Below, piece after piece: positions 16,049-25,925 of a stretch of DNA of 64,000 bases; position 1 is the stretch's first letter; every line of letters begins with the position of its first letter. The notes below the pieces were generated by a model that saw only the letters and a program-made list of their open reading frames with translations, ran no database searches and had not been told where the DNA came from. The translations under genes and the position numbers were made by a program. Source of the stretch: Tropicimonas marinistellae (lineage in GTDB: Bacteria > Pseudomonadota > Alphaproteobacteria > Rhodobacterales > Rhodobacteraceae); assembly GCF_001509585.1 (NCBI RefSeq), contig NZ_LNCI01000002.1, positions 496,001 through 560,000 on the forward strand, given 5' to 3'.

Positions 16049-17070
16049 CGTGCCGGTTTCGCCGTCTGCATGGCCGCAAGGGCTGCCGTGCCTTCAAACC
16101 CCTGGGCATCCACCGCTTCGATCCAAGCGGCCTCAAGCGGCGCGCTGACTTCCAGCACCTTGTCGAGAACTCCCGCATCGGCGTCGTAGACTGTGATGCC
16201 GGCCTTTTCCGTCGCAGCCAGCCCGTCGCCATCGGCGTCATTCCAGGCCGACCCGGCGAGTTCCGCAAAGGCGGTGCCGGAGACGGACATGATCGCGTCC
16301 TGGTCTTCCGGGGTCAGGGCATCCCACTGGCCCTCGTTCATCACCAGGAACCAGGAGGTGTTGTAGAGGCCGCCGGGCACCGTCATCACATCGGTAATGT
16401 GCTTGTCGAGCTTGAAGGCGCGGACCGAATCCATCGCCATGCAGATGCCGTCGATCACGCCGCGCGTGAGTTTTTCATAAACCTCGCCGGAGGACATGAA
16501 GAGCGTGGTCGCACCGAGGCCCGACATCAGGTCCGCGGGATAGCCGCCGGGGGTGCGCACCTTGAAACCGGAAAACTGGTCGGCCGTGTCGAAGTGCCAG
16601 TCCTTCGAGAGCAGCACGCCCTGACCATGGGTGAAAAGACCGAGCAGCTTGGTGCCAGCGTGCTCTCCGGCGGCGTCGAGTTGTACGGTGTAGACGTTCC
16701 AGAAGTTTTTGGAAGTCTCGACCGCATCGTCGCCGAGGAAGGAAAACTGGCCAACCCGGCTGCGCATGAAGCGGTCATCGCTGGTGAAGCTGTGCAGCCC
16801 GTAGGTGATATCGGCCACACCATCGCGGGCCATGTCGAAATGCGCCGGAGGGGCGCCGAGAGGCTTGGAGAGTACCCGAACGGTAACGCGTCCGTCCGTC
16901 GCGTCCTCGACCTGTTTGGCCCAGGGTTTGATCGCACCTATGACAAGCGGGTGGCGCGGTGGCAGCCAGCTCGAAAGAACGAGCGTTGTGTCAGCGAAGG
17001 CCGGAAATGCGGATACGAGCCCCGCGGCGAGCGCCGCGCCTTTCAGGAAATTGCGCTTGTTCAGTTTCAT
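16045..17070 (-). CDS. dctP: TRAP transporter solute-binding protein (DctP type)
   Basis: The 341-residue periplasmic protein begins MKLNKRNFLKGAALAAGLVS, a Tat-like signal (KR before NFLKG) with cleavage after AFA. The core shows the DctP fold, including SGLGATTLFMSSGEVYEKLTRGVIDG, where the conserved Arg that pairs with a substrate carboxylate is expected. I chose ATG 17070, which has GGGAGGA upstream and gives the signal peptide; the longer frame adds 22 residues with no export function. It captures the ligand for the DctQM pair that follows. Confidence 0.9.
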   Translation of the reverse strand: MKLNKRNFLKGAALAAGLVSAFPAFADTTLVLSSWLPPRHPLVIGAIKPWAKQVEDATDGRVTVRVLSKPLGAPPAHFDMARDGVADITYGLHSFTSDDRFMRSRVGQFSFLGDDAVETSKNFWNVYTVQLDAAGEHAGTKLLGLFTHGQGVLLSKDWHFDTADQFSGFKVRTPGGYPADLMSGLGATTLFMSSGEVYEKLTRGVIDGICMAMDSVRAFKLDKHITDVMTVPGGLYNTSWFLVMNEGQWDALTPEDQDAIMSVSGTAFAELAGSAWNDADGDGLAATEKAGITVYDADAGVLDKVLEVSAPLEAAWIEAVDAQGFEGTAALAAMQTAKPAR

Positions 17071-17159
17071 GTAATCCTCCCGTAGGTGGGGTATGCGTGC
17101 CAACGGGCGCGCTTTTTTCGTTGCGTGTGTGTTCACCTGCCCCCGGGTGGGGGGCGTTT

Positions 17160-17918
17160 TCAGAAGGCGGCGCGCAAGGATCTGAGGCCGCCCAAAAGGA
17201 CGCCGACGTCGGATCCGACGGCGAGAAATTCGACACCGGCCCCCGCATAGCTTGCGGCAAGCGTCCGGTCGGATGTGAGGATCCCGGCTGCCCGCCCGGC
17301 AGCACGGATGCGCGTGAGCGCATCGGAAATCACCGCTTGCACCTCAGGTGCGCCCGGCCTGCCGATGAAGCCCATGTCGGCGGCGAGATCCGCCGGACCA
17401 ATGAAGATGCCGTCCACGCCCTCGACCGCAAGGATCTCGTCCAGCGCATCCAGACCGGACAGGGATTCGACCTGTAACAACAGGCAAATTTCATCTCCGG
17501 CCGTTTGCAGGTAGTCGGGGATCGTGTTGTAGCCCGAGGCTCGCACCAGTGCCGCGCCGACCCCGCGCATTCCCTTGGGCGGGTAGTGCACCGAACGAAC
17601 CACTTCCCGGGCCTGGGCTGCTGTTTCGATCATCGGCACAAGCAAGGTCTGTGCGCCAAGGTCGAGCATCTGCTTGATCTCGGCGCGGTTGTCGTCGCGT
17701 GGGCGCACAACAACGGCACTCCGATCAGCCACGGCCCGTAATTGCGCCAGCACATCGCGCAGCCCGTTTGGGCCGTGTTCCGCATCGATCACCAGCCAGT
17801 CGAAGCCGGTCTGGGCAGCCAGCTCGGCCACCGACGGATCGCCGAGGCCGACCCACAGGCCGATCTGCGTCTCGCCGGATTTCAGCCGGGCTTTGAATCT
17901 GTTGGTCGGGGCAGGCAT
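17160..17918 (-). CDS. hpaI: 4-hydroxy-2-oxoheptanedioate aldolase
   Basis: The 252-residue class II aldolase of the HpcH/HpaI family has IGLWVGLGDP, DWLVIDAEHGPN (catalytic His), VVRPRDDN, MRGVGAALVRASGYN, LLLQVESLSGLDALDEI (metal Glu) and DGIFIGPADLAADMG (metal Asp). It splits 2,4-dihydroxyhept-2-ene-1,7-dioate to pyruvate and succinate semialdehyde, the last ring-derived step. The downstream spacer holds a 6-bp G/C hairpin (17139-17155) before the TRAP genes, which may weaken or stabilise transcript across that junction. Confidence 0.93.
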   Translation of the reverse strand: MPAPTNRFKARLKSGETQIGLWVGLGDPSVAELAAQTGFDWLVIDAEHGPNGLRDVLAQLRAVADRSAVVVRPRDDNRAEIKQMLDLGAQTLLVPMIETAAQAREVVRSVHYPPKGMRGVGAALVRASGYNTIPDYLQTAGDEICLLLQVESLSGLDALDEILAVEGVDGIFIGPADLAADMGFIGRPGAPEVQAVISDALTRIRAAGRAAGILTSDRTLAASYAGAGVEFLAVGSDVGVLLGGLRSLRAAF

Positions 17919-17927
17919 CGGATTACC

Positions 17928-18728
17928 TCACTCGAAGTTCACGGAGACAGCGCCGAATGGGCCGAAGTCGGCCGCGATCTTCGTGCCCGGCGGGCACTCG
18001 ATCGGCGCGATGAATGAGCCCGAGAGCACCACATGGCCGGCCTCGATCCGCTGGCCGTACTGGTGCATGCGCCGCGCAAGCCAGACCAGGCCTGTCACCG
18101 GATCGTCCAGCACTGCGGCCCCCAAGCCGGTGGCCTCCACATCGTCGTTCTTGCGAACGATGGCACCCACCCAGCGGAGGTCGAACGCCTCGGACGCGTG
18201 GCGGGCCCGACCCAGAACGATGCCCGCGTTGGCGGCATTGTCGGAAACGGTGTCGACAATTTTGCGCGTTGCGCCGCTGTCCGGGTCCTTTCGCAGGATA
18301 CGGGTGTCGAGGATCTCGATGGATGGCACCACGGCTTCGGTGGCGGCCAGAACGTCCGCGCGCGTGACCTCGCCGTCGAGTGCTTCCTTCATCACGAATG
18401 CGATTTCGGTTTCGATCCGCGGTTGTATGAAGCGACCCGCCGGAATTGTGGCGCCGTCCTCGAAGACCATGTCGTCGTAGAGCACGCCACTGTCTGGCGT
18501 GGTGATCCCGAGTGCCTGTTGCATGATCCTGGACGTCAGGCCGATTTTCCAACCGATGATCTTTCGCCCGGCGCTGAGTTTGCGGCCAATCTGCGCCGTC
18601 TGGATTGCATAGGCATCGTCAAGCGTCATGTCAGGGTACCGGAGAGACAGGAGGCCGATCTGACGCCGGCTTTCCTCGGCTTCCAGCAGGTCTTCTGCCG
18701 CAGCTTCGATTCTTGCTGAACTCAGCAT
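17928..18728 (-). CDS. hpaH: 2-oxo-hept-4-ene-1,7-dioate hydratase
   Basis: The 266-residue hydratase of the MhpD/HpaH group (FAH-like fold) has DDAYAIQTAQIGRKLSAGRKIIGWKIGLTS, the PDSGVLYDDM loop, FIQPRIETEIAFVM (metal-binding Glu residues), VPSIEILDTRI and AADFGPFGAVSVNFE. It adds water to 2-oxohept-4-ene-1,7-dioate before HpaI cleavage. Its start overlaps the stop of the FAH gene upstream by 7 nt, and hpaI follows after 9 nt, so the order matches the reaction order. Confidence 0.93.
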   Translation of the reverse strand: MLSSARIEAAAEDLLEAEESRRQIGLLSLRYPDMTLDDAYAIQTAQIGRKLSAGRKIIGWKIGLTSRIMQQALGITTPDSGVLYDDMVFEDGATIPAGRFIQPRIETEIAFVMKEALDGEVTRADVLAATEAVVPSIEILDTRILRKDPDSGATRKIVDTVSDNAANAGIVLGRARHASEAFDLRWVGAIVRKNDDVEATGLGAAVLDDPVTGLVWLARRMHQYGQRIEAGHVVLSGSFIAPIECPPGTKIAADFGPFGAVSVNFE

Positions 18729-19600
18729 GGCTCGTCCTCCACGCCGTTGCGCAGGATGCCGATCCCATCGGCTTCCACTTCGATCACGTCGCCGGGTTCA
18801 AGCCAGATCGGCGGATCGAAGCGAGCGCCGGCACCGGTGGGTGTACCGCATACGATGACGTCGCCCGGTACCAGCGTGCAAAACGTGGAGACGTAGTTCA
18901 CGATAAAACGGAAATCGAACATCATGTTGGACGTCCGGTCCTGTTGGCGGATCTCGCCGTTTACGCGGGTCGTCAGTTCGATGTCGTCGAGTTGTGCCGC
19001 CTCGCGGAAAGGCACCAGCCAGGGGCCAATGGCGCCCGACGAGTCCCAGTTCTTGCCCTGCGTCACGTTGAACTTGGCGTGACGGACCCAGTCGCGGATT
19101 GTGCCCTCGTTGCAGAGGGTCAGCGCGGCGATGTGGTCATAGGCGTCTTCTTTGGCGATGCGGCGGCCGGCCTTGCCGATGACGATGGTTATCTCACCCT
19201 CGTAGTCGAGTTGCTCGCTTTCCGGCGGGCGGACGAGGTTTTGCCCGTGGCCGGTGAAACTCCGTGGGAAACGGATGAACATCGAGGGCTTGGTGGGCTG
19301 GGCCTGGCCATCCTTGTATTCAGCGTTCCGGTCGGGGAAGTTCACGCCGATGCAGATGAGTTTCTCGGGCGCGGCGATCGGGATGAGGTATTCCACATCG
19401 GCCTCGGCGAATGTCGGTTTGCGGCCTTCGGTGGCGGCGATCACCTCGTCCAACGCTCCGGCTTCGATAACCTGCTGCAACCCTTTGAACCGGGCGCCGT
19501 AATCGGGCGTCAGGTCGATGATGCCATCATCGGTCACCACGCCGTAGCGGTCTGTTTCATTGGCGCGAAAGGCGGCGATACGTGCGGGAATGGGTTTCAT
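18722..19600 (-). CDS. FAH-family protein, probable 5-carboxymethyl-2-oxohex-3-ene-1,7-dioate decarboxylase/isomerase role
   Basis: The 292-residue FAH-fold protein has LICIGVNFPDRNAEY, LDYEGEITIVIGKAGR (metal Glu pair), KNWDSSGAIGPWLVP, TSNMMFDFRFIVNYVSTF and CGTPTGAGARF. The usual third ligand motif (NDxSxR, Asp) reads NEGTIRDW here, with Glu in place of Asp. It lies between gabD and hpaH, the usual place of hpaG in this pathway. E. coli HpaG is a fused double-domain enzyme, whereas this is a single domain, so part of the job may fall to the other FAH gene in the operon. The exact reaction is inferred. Confidence 0.8.
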   Translation of the reverse strand: MKPIPARIAAFRANETDRYGVVTDDGIIDLTPDYGARFKGLQQVIEAGALDEVIAATEGRKPTFAEADVEYLIPIAAPEKLICIGVNFPDRNAEYKDGQAQPTKPSMFIRFPRSFTGHGQNLVRPPESEQLDYEGEITIVIGKAGRRIAKEDAYDHIAALTLCNEGTIRDWVRHAKFNVTQGKNWDSSGAIGPWLVPFREAAQLDDIELTTRVNGEIRQQDRTSNMMFDFRFIVNYVSTFCTLVPGDVIVCGTPTGAGARFDPPIWLEPGDVIEVEADGIGILRNGVEDEPC

Positions 19601-19611
19601 GGAGCGACTCC

Positions 19612-21060
19612 TCAGGCAATCCCGCCGAAGCAGAGATACTTGATTTCAAGGAACTCCTCGATGCCGTAGCGCGAACCCTCGCGCCCCAGGCCGGAGGATT
19701 TGACCCCGCCGAAGGGCGCTTCGGCAGTGGAGATGAGACCGGTGTTAATGCCCACCATCCCGTATTCGAGCCGCTCTCCCACGGCCCAGGCACGGGAAAG
19801 ATCGCGGGTGTAGAAATAGGAGGCGAGGCCGAATTCGGTATCGTTGGCCATGGCAACCACCTCGTCATCGGTATCGAACCGGAAAAGCGGGGCGACGGGG
19901 CCAAAGGTCTCTTCGCGGGCGACGGTCATGGCCTGCGTGACACCGGTGAGAACCGTCGGTTCAAAGAACGTCCCGCCAAGCGCGTGACGCCTGCCACCGA
20001 GCGCGACCGCTGCGCCTTTGCCAGTGGCATCGGCGATGTGCTCCTCGACCTTTTCCACGGCCGCCGCGTCGATCAGCGGGCCGAATGTGGTTTCGGCCTC
20101 CAGCCCGTCGCCGACTTTCAGCATGGCGATCTTCGCACTGAGCCTTTCGGCAAAGTCCTCGTAGACACCCGACTGCACGTAGATCCGGTTGGCGCAGACG
20201 CAGGTCTGCCCGTTGTTGCGGAACTTGGAGATGATCGCGCCGTCGACTGCCGCATCGAGATCGGCATCGTCGAAGACGATGAAGGGCGCATTGCCGCCGA
20301 GTTCCAGCGCGAGTTTCTTCACCGTGCCGGCCGATTGACGCATGAGCAGGATGCCGATCTCGGTTGAGCCGGTGAAGGTGAGCTTTCGCACGACCGGGCT
20401 CGCTGTCATTGCGCCGCCGATGGCCTGCGCGTCCCCGGTGAGCACGGAGAGAAGCCCGGCGGGTAGTCCGGCGCGCTCGGCCAGGACGGCCAGAGCGATG
20501 GCGGAAAACGGGGTTTGCTCGGCTGGTTTGAGCACCATGGCACAGCCGGCGGCCAGAGCCGGACCTGCCTTGCGCGTTATCATGGCGTTGGGGAAGTTCC
20601 AGGGTGTGATCGCTGCGACGACGCCGATGGGCTGCTTGACGACGACGATGCGCTTGTCTGGCGCATGGCCGGGGATCACGTCGCCATAGACGCGGCGGGC
20701 TTCCTCGGCGAACCACTCGATGAAGGAGGCGCCGTAGAGGATTTCCCCCTTGGCCTCGGCCAAGGGTTTGCCCTGTTCCATCGTCAGGATAAGCGCCAGA
20801 TCGTCGGCGTTTTCGAGGATCAACTCGTACCAGCGGCGCAGGATGCCAGCACGATCCTTGGCAGTGCGCGCAGCCCACGCCGCCTGCGCCGCCTCTGCCG
20901 CCGAAATGGCAGCCATGGTCTCGGCATCGCCAAGATCCGGCACATGACCGATGACCGCACCACTCGCCGGGTTGGTCACCGCGAGTGCCGTCTCACCGGC
21001 GGCGATCCAGTCGCCGCCAACGAGGGCTGCCTCGCGGAAAAGGCTGGGATCCTTCAGCAT
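19612..21060 (-). CDS. gabD: NAD(P)-dependent succinate-semialdehyde dehydrogenase
   Basis: The 482-residue aldehyde dehydrogenase has PWNFPNAMITRKAGPALAAG, the cofactor-binding KPAEQTP and FTGSTEIG, the catalytic Glu in LELGGNAPFIVF, and the catalytic Cys in NNGQTCVCANR. The C-terminal APFGGVKSSGLGREGSRYG is typical of GabD-type enzymes. It would oxidise the succinate semialdehyde released by HpaI to succinate. I place the start at ATG 21060; the longer open frame upstream overlaps the VOC dioxygenase gene and shows no family similarity. Confidence 0.92.
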   Translation of the reverse strand: MLKDPSLFREAALVGGDWIAAGETALAVTNPASGAVIGHVPDLGDAETMAAISAAEAAQAAWAARTAKDRAGILRRWYELILENADDLALILTMEQGKPLAEAKGEILYGASFIEWFAEEARRVYGDVIPGHAPDKRIVVVKQPIGVVAAITPWNFPNAMITRKAGPALAAGCAMVLKPAEQTPFSAIALAVLAERAGLPAGLLSVLTGDAQAIGGAMTASPVVRKLTFTGSTEIGILLMRQSAGTVKKLALELGGNAPFIVFDDADLDAAVDGAIISKFRNNGQTCVCANRIYVQSGVYEDFAERLSAKIAMLKVGDGLEAETTFGPLIDAAAVEKVEEHIADATGKGAAVALGGRRHALGGTFFEPTVLTGVTQAMTVAREETFGPVAPLFRFDTDDEVVAMANDTEFGLASYFYTRDLSRAWAVGERLEYGMVGINTGLISTAEAPFGGVKSSGLGREGSRYGIEEFLEIKYLCFGGIA

Positions 21061-21068
21061 CGGGCTGC

Positions 21069-22049
21069 TCACGGCGCGATGATCGGAGTTGCTGCGAGGT
21101 CGGAATCCACTGGCTCTACACCCTGGAAGGTCGAACCATGCTCGAACCAGCTTCGCGGGGCAGGGGCGCCCCAGAGCGTCTGGCGCTGCGGATCTTTGAG
21201 ATCCCATTTGATCGGCTCGAGATCGGGATCCACTGTCTGATAATCGGAGCAATAGATCTCGATCCGATGCCCGTCGGGGTCGAGGACATAGAGGAAGAAG
21301 GCGTTGGAAATCCCGTGCCGACCGGGACCGCGTTCGATATTCGCGACGTAGCCAGTCGTGGCCATCAGGTCGCAAAGGTCAATGATGTTGAGTGGGGTAG
21401 GGACCCAGAAGGCGGTGTGATGAAGCCGTGGTCCCGTCCCGTTGGTGAAGGCAATGTCGTGGACGCCGCCCTTGCGATGAGTCCAGGCGGCCCAGAGCCG
21501 TCCCGTTTCCTCGTCCTCCGTGTACTCGGTTACCCGGAAACCCATCTCGTTATAGAAGGCGACGGCCGTGTCCACATTCGAGGCAAAGGCGTTGAAATGG
21601 TCGATCCTGAGCGGCTTCACCCCGTTATAGAGCGCGTACTGCTGGTGAATCGGAGGGAGCCTGTCCATCTGAAAATAGAATTCGATGGGCATGCCAAAGC
21701 AGTCATGGGTACGCAATGTGCGGCCCTGATAGGCGCGTTCCACCCATTCGACGCTGTGTCCCTTCCCTCTGAACCAAGCTTCGGCCTTGTCGAGTTCGTC
21801 TTCGTCGAACAGCTTGAATGCGAGGCTGCGGACTTCGGCGGTGTCGTCCTTTCGCAACACCAGGCTATGATGGCCGCGCTCTTCCATGGCGCGCAGGAAG
21901 ATATGCTCTTCGTCTTCGTCGGTCACCTGGAGTCCCAGCGTGTCGACGTAGAAGGCGCGGGAGGCGGCGAGGTCTTTGACACCGAAGACGGCATGGCTCA
22001 GGCGGATGATGTTGAATGGCGGGTAGAGGTTCGGGGCCGGAATGGGCAT
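21069..22049 (-). CDS. homoprotocatechuate 2,3-dioxygenase, class I (VOC fold, HPCD type)
   Basis: The 326-residue two-domain VOC dioxygenase has the expected metal ligands in the C-terminal half: RIDHFNAF (His), LHHTAFWV (His) and HRIEIYCSDY (Glu). The long C-terminal tail (PIKWDLKDPQRQTLWGAPAP) is characteristic of the Brevibacterium/Arthrobacter 3,4-dihydroxyphenylacetate 2,3-dioxygenases. It is unrelated in fold to the LigB-type HpaD at 13338-14198, yet catalyses the same cleavage. It lies between hpaE and gabD in the core block and is probably the main enzyme of the operon. Confidence 0.9.
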   Translation of the reverse strand: MPIPAPNLYPPFNIIRLSHAVFGVKDLAASRAFYVDTLGLQVTDEDEEHIFLRAMEERGHHSLVLRKDDTAEVRSLAFKLFDEDELDKAEAWFRGKGHSVEWVERAYQGRTLRTHDCFGMPIEFYFQMDRLPPIHQQYALYNGVKPLRIDHFNAFASNVDTAVAFYNEMGFRVTEYTEDEETGRLWAAWTHRKGGVHDIAFTNGTGPRLHHTAFWVPTPLNIIDLCDLMATTGYVANIERGPGRHGISNAFFLYVLDPDGHRIEIYCSDYQTVDPDLEPIKWDLKDPQRQTLWGAPAPRSWFEHGSTFQGVEPVDSDLAATPIIAP

Positions 22050-22130
22050 GGTTCGTTCCTTCGGGTATTCGCGCGGTCGGATGAAAAAGGCGGGGCGGTC
22101 CTGGGAGGCGAGCCGCCCCGCAGTTCCAAC

Positions 22131-23642
<1,512 letters not shown>

Positions 23643-23652
23643 GGCTGGTCCT

Positions 23653-24042
23653 TCAGTTCTGGCCCGAGAGGCGGGCATGTATTGGCGTGTCCTTCCAGCT
23701 CAGGTCCGGGTCGATGACGCGGATTTCGAGTGAAAGGGCGAAATGCGGTGTCGAGAGTGGTTCGGCGAGCGCGCTACGCGCAGCGGCGAAAATCTCGTCG
23801 CCAGCGGCGCGCAATGCATCGGTGCTGCGGCCAGCGCCAACCGCAAGTGTAAGTGCGGCAAAGTCGTTTTCGGGCGACCCGTCGGCGACAATGCAATGGT
23901 CTGCGCGATAGGCACGGATACGGATTCCCGCCAAAGGAAAGATACCCGCCGACGTCATGGCGCGATGCAACGCTCTGCAAAGCGCAGGAAGGTCGGCCCG
24001 GGACTCGAGGCCCGGGGAATATTCGACTGTCAGATGCGGCAC
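23653..24042 (-). CDS. hpaF: 5-carboxymethyl-2-hydroxymuconate delta-isomerase
   Basis: The 129-residue protein of the CHMI/tautomerase superfamily begins MPHLTVEYSPGL. Removal of the initiator Met leaves the N-terminal Pro that acts as catalytic base in this family. FALSLEIRVIDPDLSWKDTPIHARL at the C-terminus also matches. The start is GTG 24042, with GGGAGGAG upstream; it is the first gene of the operon, 67 bp downstream of the predicted -10. It interconverts the isomers of carboxymethyl-hydroxymuconate after HpaE. Confidence 0.9.
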   Translation of the reverse strand: MPHLTVEYSPGLESRADLPALCRALHRAMTSAGIFPLAGIRIRAYRADHCIVADGSPENDFAALTLAVGAGRSTDALRAAGDEIFAAARSALAEPLSTPHFALSLEIRVIDPDLSWKDTPIHARLSGQN

Positions 24043-24065
24043 GAGTCTCCTCCCTCGAAGCCATT

Positions 24066-24144
24066 CTTAACGTGTTAAGTTGCTCGGCAAGCGGCAGGGC
24101 AACGATTCTTTGCGCCAATATATCATTAACATGATAAATAACAA
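24066..24144 (-). promoter_or_regulatory. hpa operon promoter with two HpaR-type operators
   Basis: On the minus strand a -35 TTGTTA (24139-24144) and a -10 TATATT (24117-24122) are 16 bp apart. An imperfect palindrome TTAACATGATAA (24126-24137) fills the spacer. A better palindrome CTTAACGTGTTAAG (24066-24079) lies between the promoter and the hpaF start. The shared pattern TTAAC-N2-GTTAA is 59 bp centre to centre in the two copies. A MarR-type repressor gene (hpaR) is divergent from here, so repression by occlusion plus a downstream block is the natural model. Confidence 0.65.
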
Positions 24145-24274
24145 GCGGGAGACAACGGAATGATCAGAAAAATATCTGCCATAGGCGTGGTCTGGAAAGT
24201 TCGCGCGTTAAGTCATAGGCTTGGCCCAACCCCGAGTATTTGCCACAGCGGTCAAGAAGGCGCGAAAAACCACC

Positions 24275-24739
24275 ATGACACCCACTGCTCTGCGCGACGG
24301 CTTCGAACTGGCGGAAACGCGCCGGACACTGCCCATTCTGTTACTACGGTCGCGTGAAGCGGTGATGGAGCGATTTCGGCCGATGCTGCATGCCCATGAT
24401 ATCACCGAACAGCAATGGCGGGTGATACGTGTGCTGCACGAAGGTGGCGAGACGGACGCGTCGCGCCTGGCGGACCTGGCCTGTGTTCTGGCGCCGTCGC
24501 TGACGCGGATGATCAAGTCGTTGGAAGCGCGCAAACTGGTGGTCAGTCGGCGGGACGAGGCCGATGGGCGCCGCAGCCTGATTTCGCTCACGGAAAAGGG
24601 GCGGACCTTCATCGAGACTGTCACGCCAGCCAGCGCGGAGATCTATGCCGAAATCGAGGCGCAGGTCGGCGCGGAGTTGATCGAGCGACTGACCGGAGAC
24701 CTCATGGCATTGCAGGCGGCGCTGTCACGCAGAGATTGA
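24275..24739 (+). CDS. hpaR: MarR-family repressor of homoprotocatechuate catabolism
   Basis: The 154-residue MarR protein is very close to E. coli HpaR in its core: REAVMERFRPMLHAHDITEQQWRVIRVLHE, LACVLAPSLTRMIKSLEARKLV (recognition helix) and the wing DEADGRRSLISLTEKG. It binds the divergent promoter and is expected to be released by a hydroxyphenylacetate-type ligand. I use ATG 24275, since it gives the family N-terminus; an upstream TTG (24221) has no SD and adds 18 unsupported residues. The leader from the divergent promoter is long (about 130 nt). Confidence 0.9.
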   Translation: MTPTALRDGFELAETRRTLPILLLRSREAVMERFRPMLHAHDITEQQWRVIRVLHEGGETDASRLADLACVLAPSLTRMIKSLEARKLVVSRRDEADGRRSLISLTEKGRTFIETVTPASAEIYAEIEAQVGAELIERLTGDLMALQAALSRRD

Positions 24740-24865
24740 ACGGCATTGTCCGTCGGGACGTGCGGGCAACCTTGACCGGAGCAATCCCTTCATCGTGCTG
24801 GGCGCGTCCGCTACCCATTGCAAATCGGTCACGCGCGTGCAGTGATTTGAAACGGAGGTGACACT

Positions 24866-25480
24866 ATGTGCGGTCGTTTCATCGATCCCGACATTCGCGG
24901 AACGGAAATCGATTTCGACCAATTGAAACTCGATCCGTGGTCGCGCCGATACAACATCAAGCCGACAAATGACGTCCTGACTATCGATGCGGAGGGGAAT
25001 GGGGCCATGGCCCGCTGGTGGCTCATTCCGACCTGGCACAAGGGCGATCTTCGCGACTGGAAAGCGACCACATTCAACGCTCGGATCGAGGAGGCGGCGT
25101 CGAAACCGACCTTTCGCGGCGCCTGGCGATACGGACGATGCCTGATACCGGCGGGTGGGTACTACGAATGGACCGGTCCAAAGGGGGCCAAACAACCTCA
25201 TTTCATCTGCTCCGCGGGTAACGAGGAGACGCTCTGGTTTGCCGGGCTCATATCGGTCTGGCAGGATCTGCGCACCTGCACGATCATGACCCGCGCGTCA
25301 ATTCCGGCGGTTTCTGACATTCACACGCGCATGCCCGTCATCCTGAATTCGGAAGAACGGGAGACGTGGATCATGGGCGGAAGCGATGCCGGGTTTGGCG
25401 CGACGGCAGCGCTGCGCCACTACCCCGTCGCCCCGCTCCGGAGCGCCGAGGACGGCCCGGAGCTTATCGAGGCACTCTAG
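24866..25480 (+). CDS. SOS response-associated peptidase family protein (SRAP, YedK/HMCES type)
   Basis: The 204-residue protein begins MCGRF, and Cys2 becomes N-terminal and forms the thiazolidine crosslink to abasic sites in this family. Other signatures are RYNIKPT, WWLIPTW, TFNARIEEA (Asn/Arg), IPAGGYYEWTG (Glu) and IHTRMPVIL (His). It protects abasic sites in single-stranded DNA. A strong GGAGGTGA precedes the ATG. It appears monocistronic, with hpaR 126 bp upstream. Confidence 0.92.
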   Translation: MCGRFIDPDIRGTEIDFDQLKLDPWSRRYNIKPTNDVLTIDAEGNGAMARWWLIPTWHKGDLRDWKATTFNARIEEAASKPTFRGAWRYGRCLIPAGGYYEWTGPKGAKQPHFICSAGNEETLWFAGLISVWQDLRTCTIMTRASIPAVSDIHTRMPVILNSEERETWIMGGSDAGFGATAALRHYPVAPLRSAEDGPELIEAL

Positions 25481-25925
25481 GCTGCTCACATGAGACATGT
25501 CCGCGCCAATCATACGCTCGATCAGGCCGCCCGATTCGAGAGTTGATATAGCTTGCCGTAGTACGGCCCGAACTGCGGGTGCCGTGCGATAGTCAGACGG
25601 GCGCCGGGGTGCTGTAAAACATCGAGAAGAACCCGATTGGAACCGATCCAGCCCGTGTCGGCAGGTGTCTCGGCTTGGTTGAAGGTTCGAACGTGGGGCA
25701 CCACACACTCATTCCGCGCCCGACGTCGATGCTCGGTTTTCCCATTGCACAACTCTTCGCCCAACGACCAGAAACCAATGCGCGTGCGACTACCGCTGTC
25801 GACACGCGTCTGCATGGTGTCGCCCCGGAAACCGTTGACAACGGGTGTCGCAGCCGATCCCGATCACGTCCGTTCCGGCGATCTCCGCTCTTGCACGGGC
25901 ACATCGCTGCGGCCAAACATGCCGC
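25481..25925. other. 445-bp stretch before dctB without a convincing gene
   Basis: A minus-strand frame at 25522-25815 could encode 97 residues but has no recognisable motif or SD and overlaps nothing known, so I do not call it. Plus-strand frames are weaker. No terminator-type hairpin with a T-run is seen. The dctB promoter presumably lies here, but I cannot pick a confident -35/-10 pair. Confidence 0.4.

Noticed and set aside
21061-21375. N-terminal extension of the succinate-semialdehyde dehydrogenase
   Set aside because: It overlaps the VOC dioxygenase gene; the dehydrogenase family starts at about ATG 21060.
25522-25815. 97-residue minus-strand frame between the SRAP gene and dctB
   Set aside because: No SD, no known motif, and basic low-information N-terminus; the frame alone is weak evidence in high-GC DNA.
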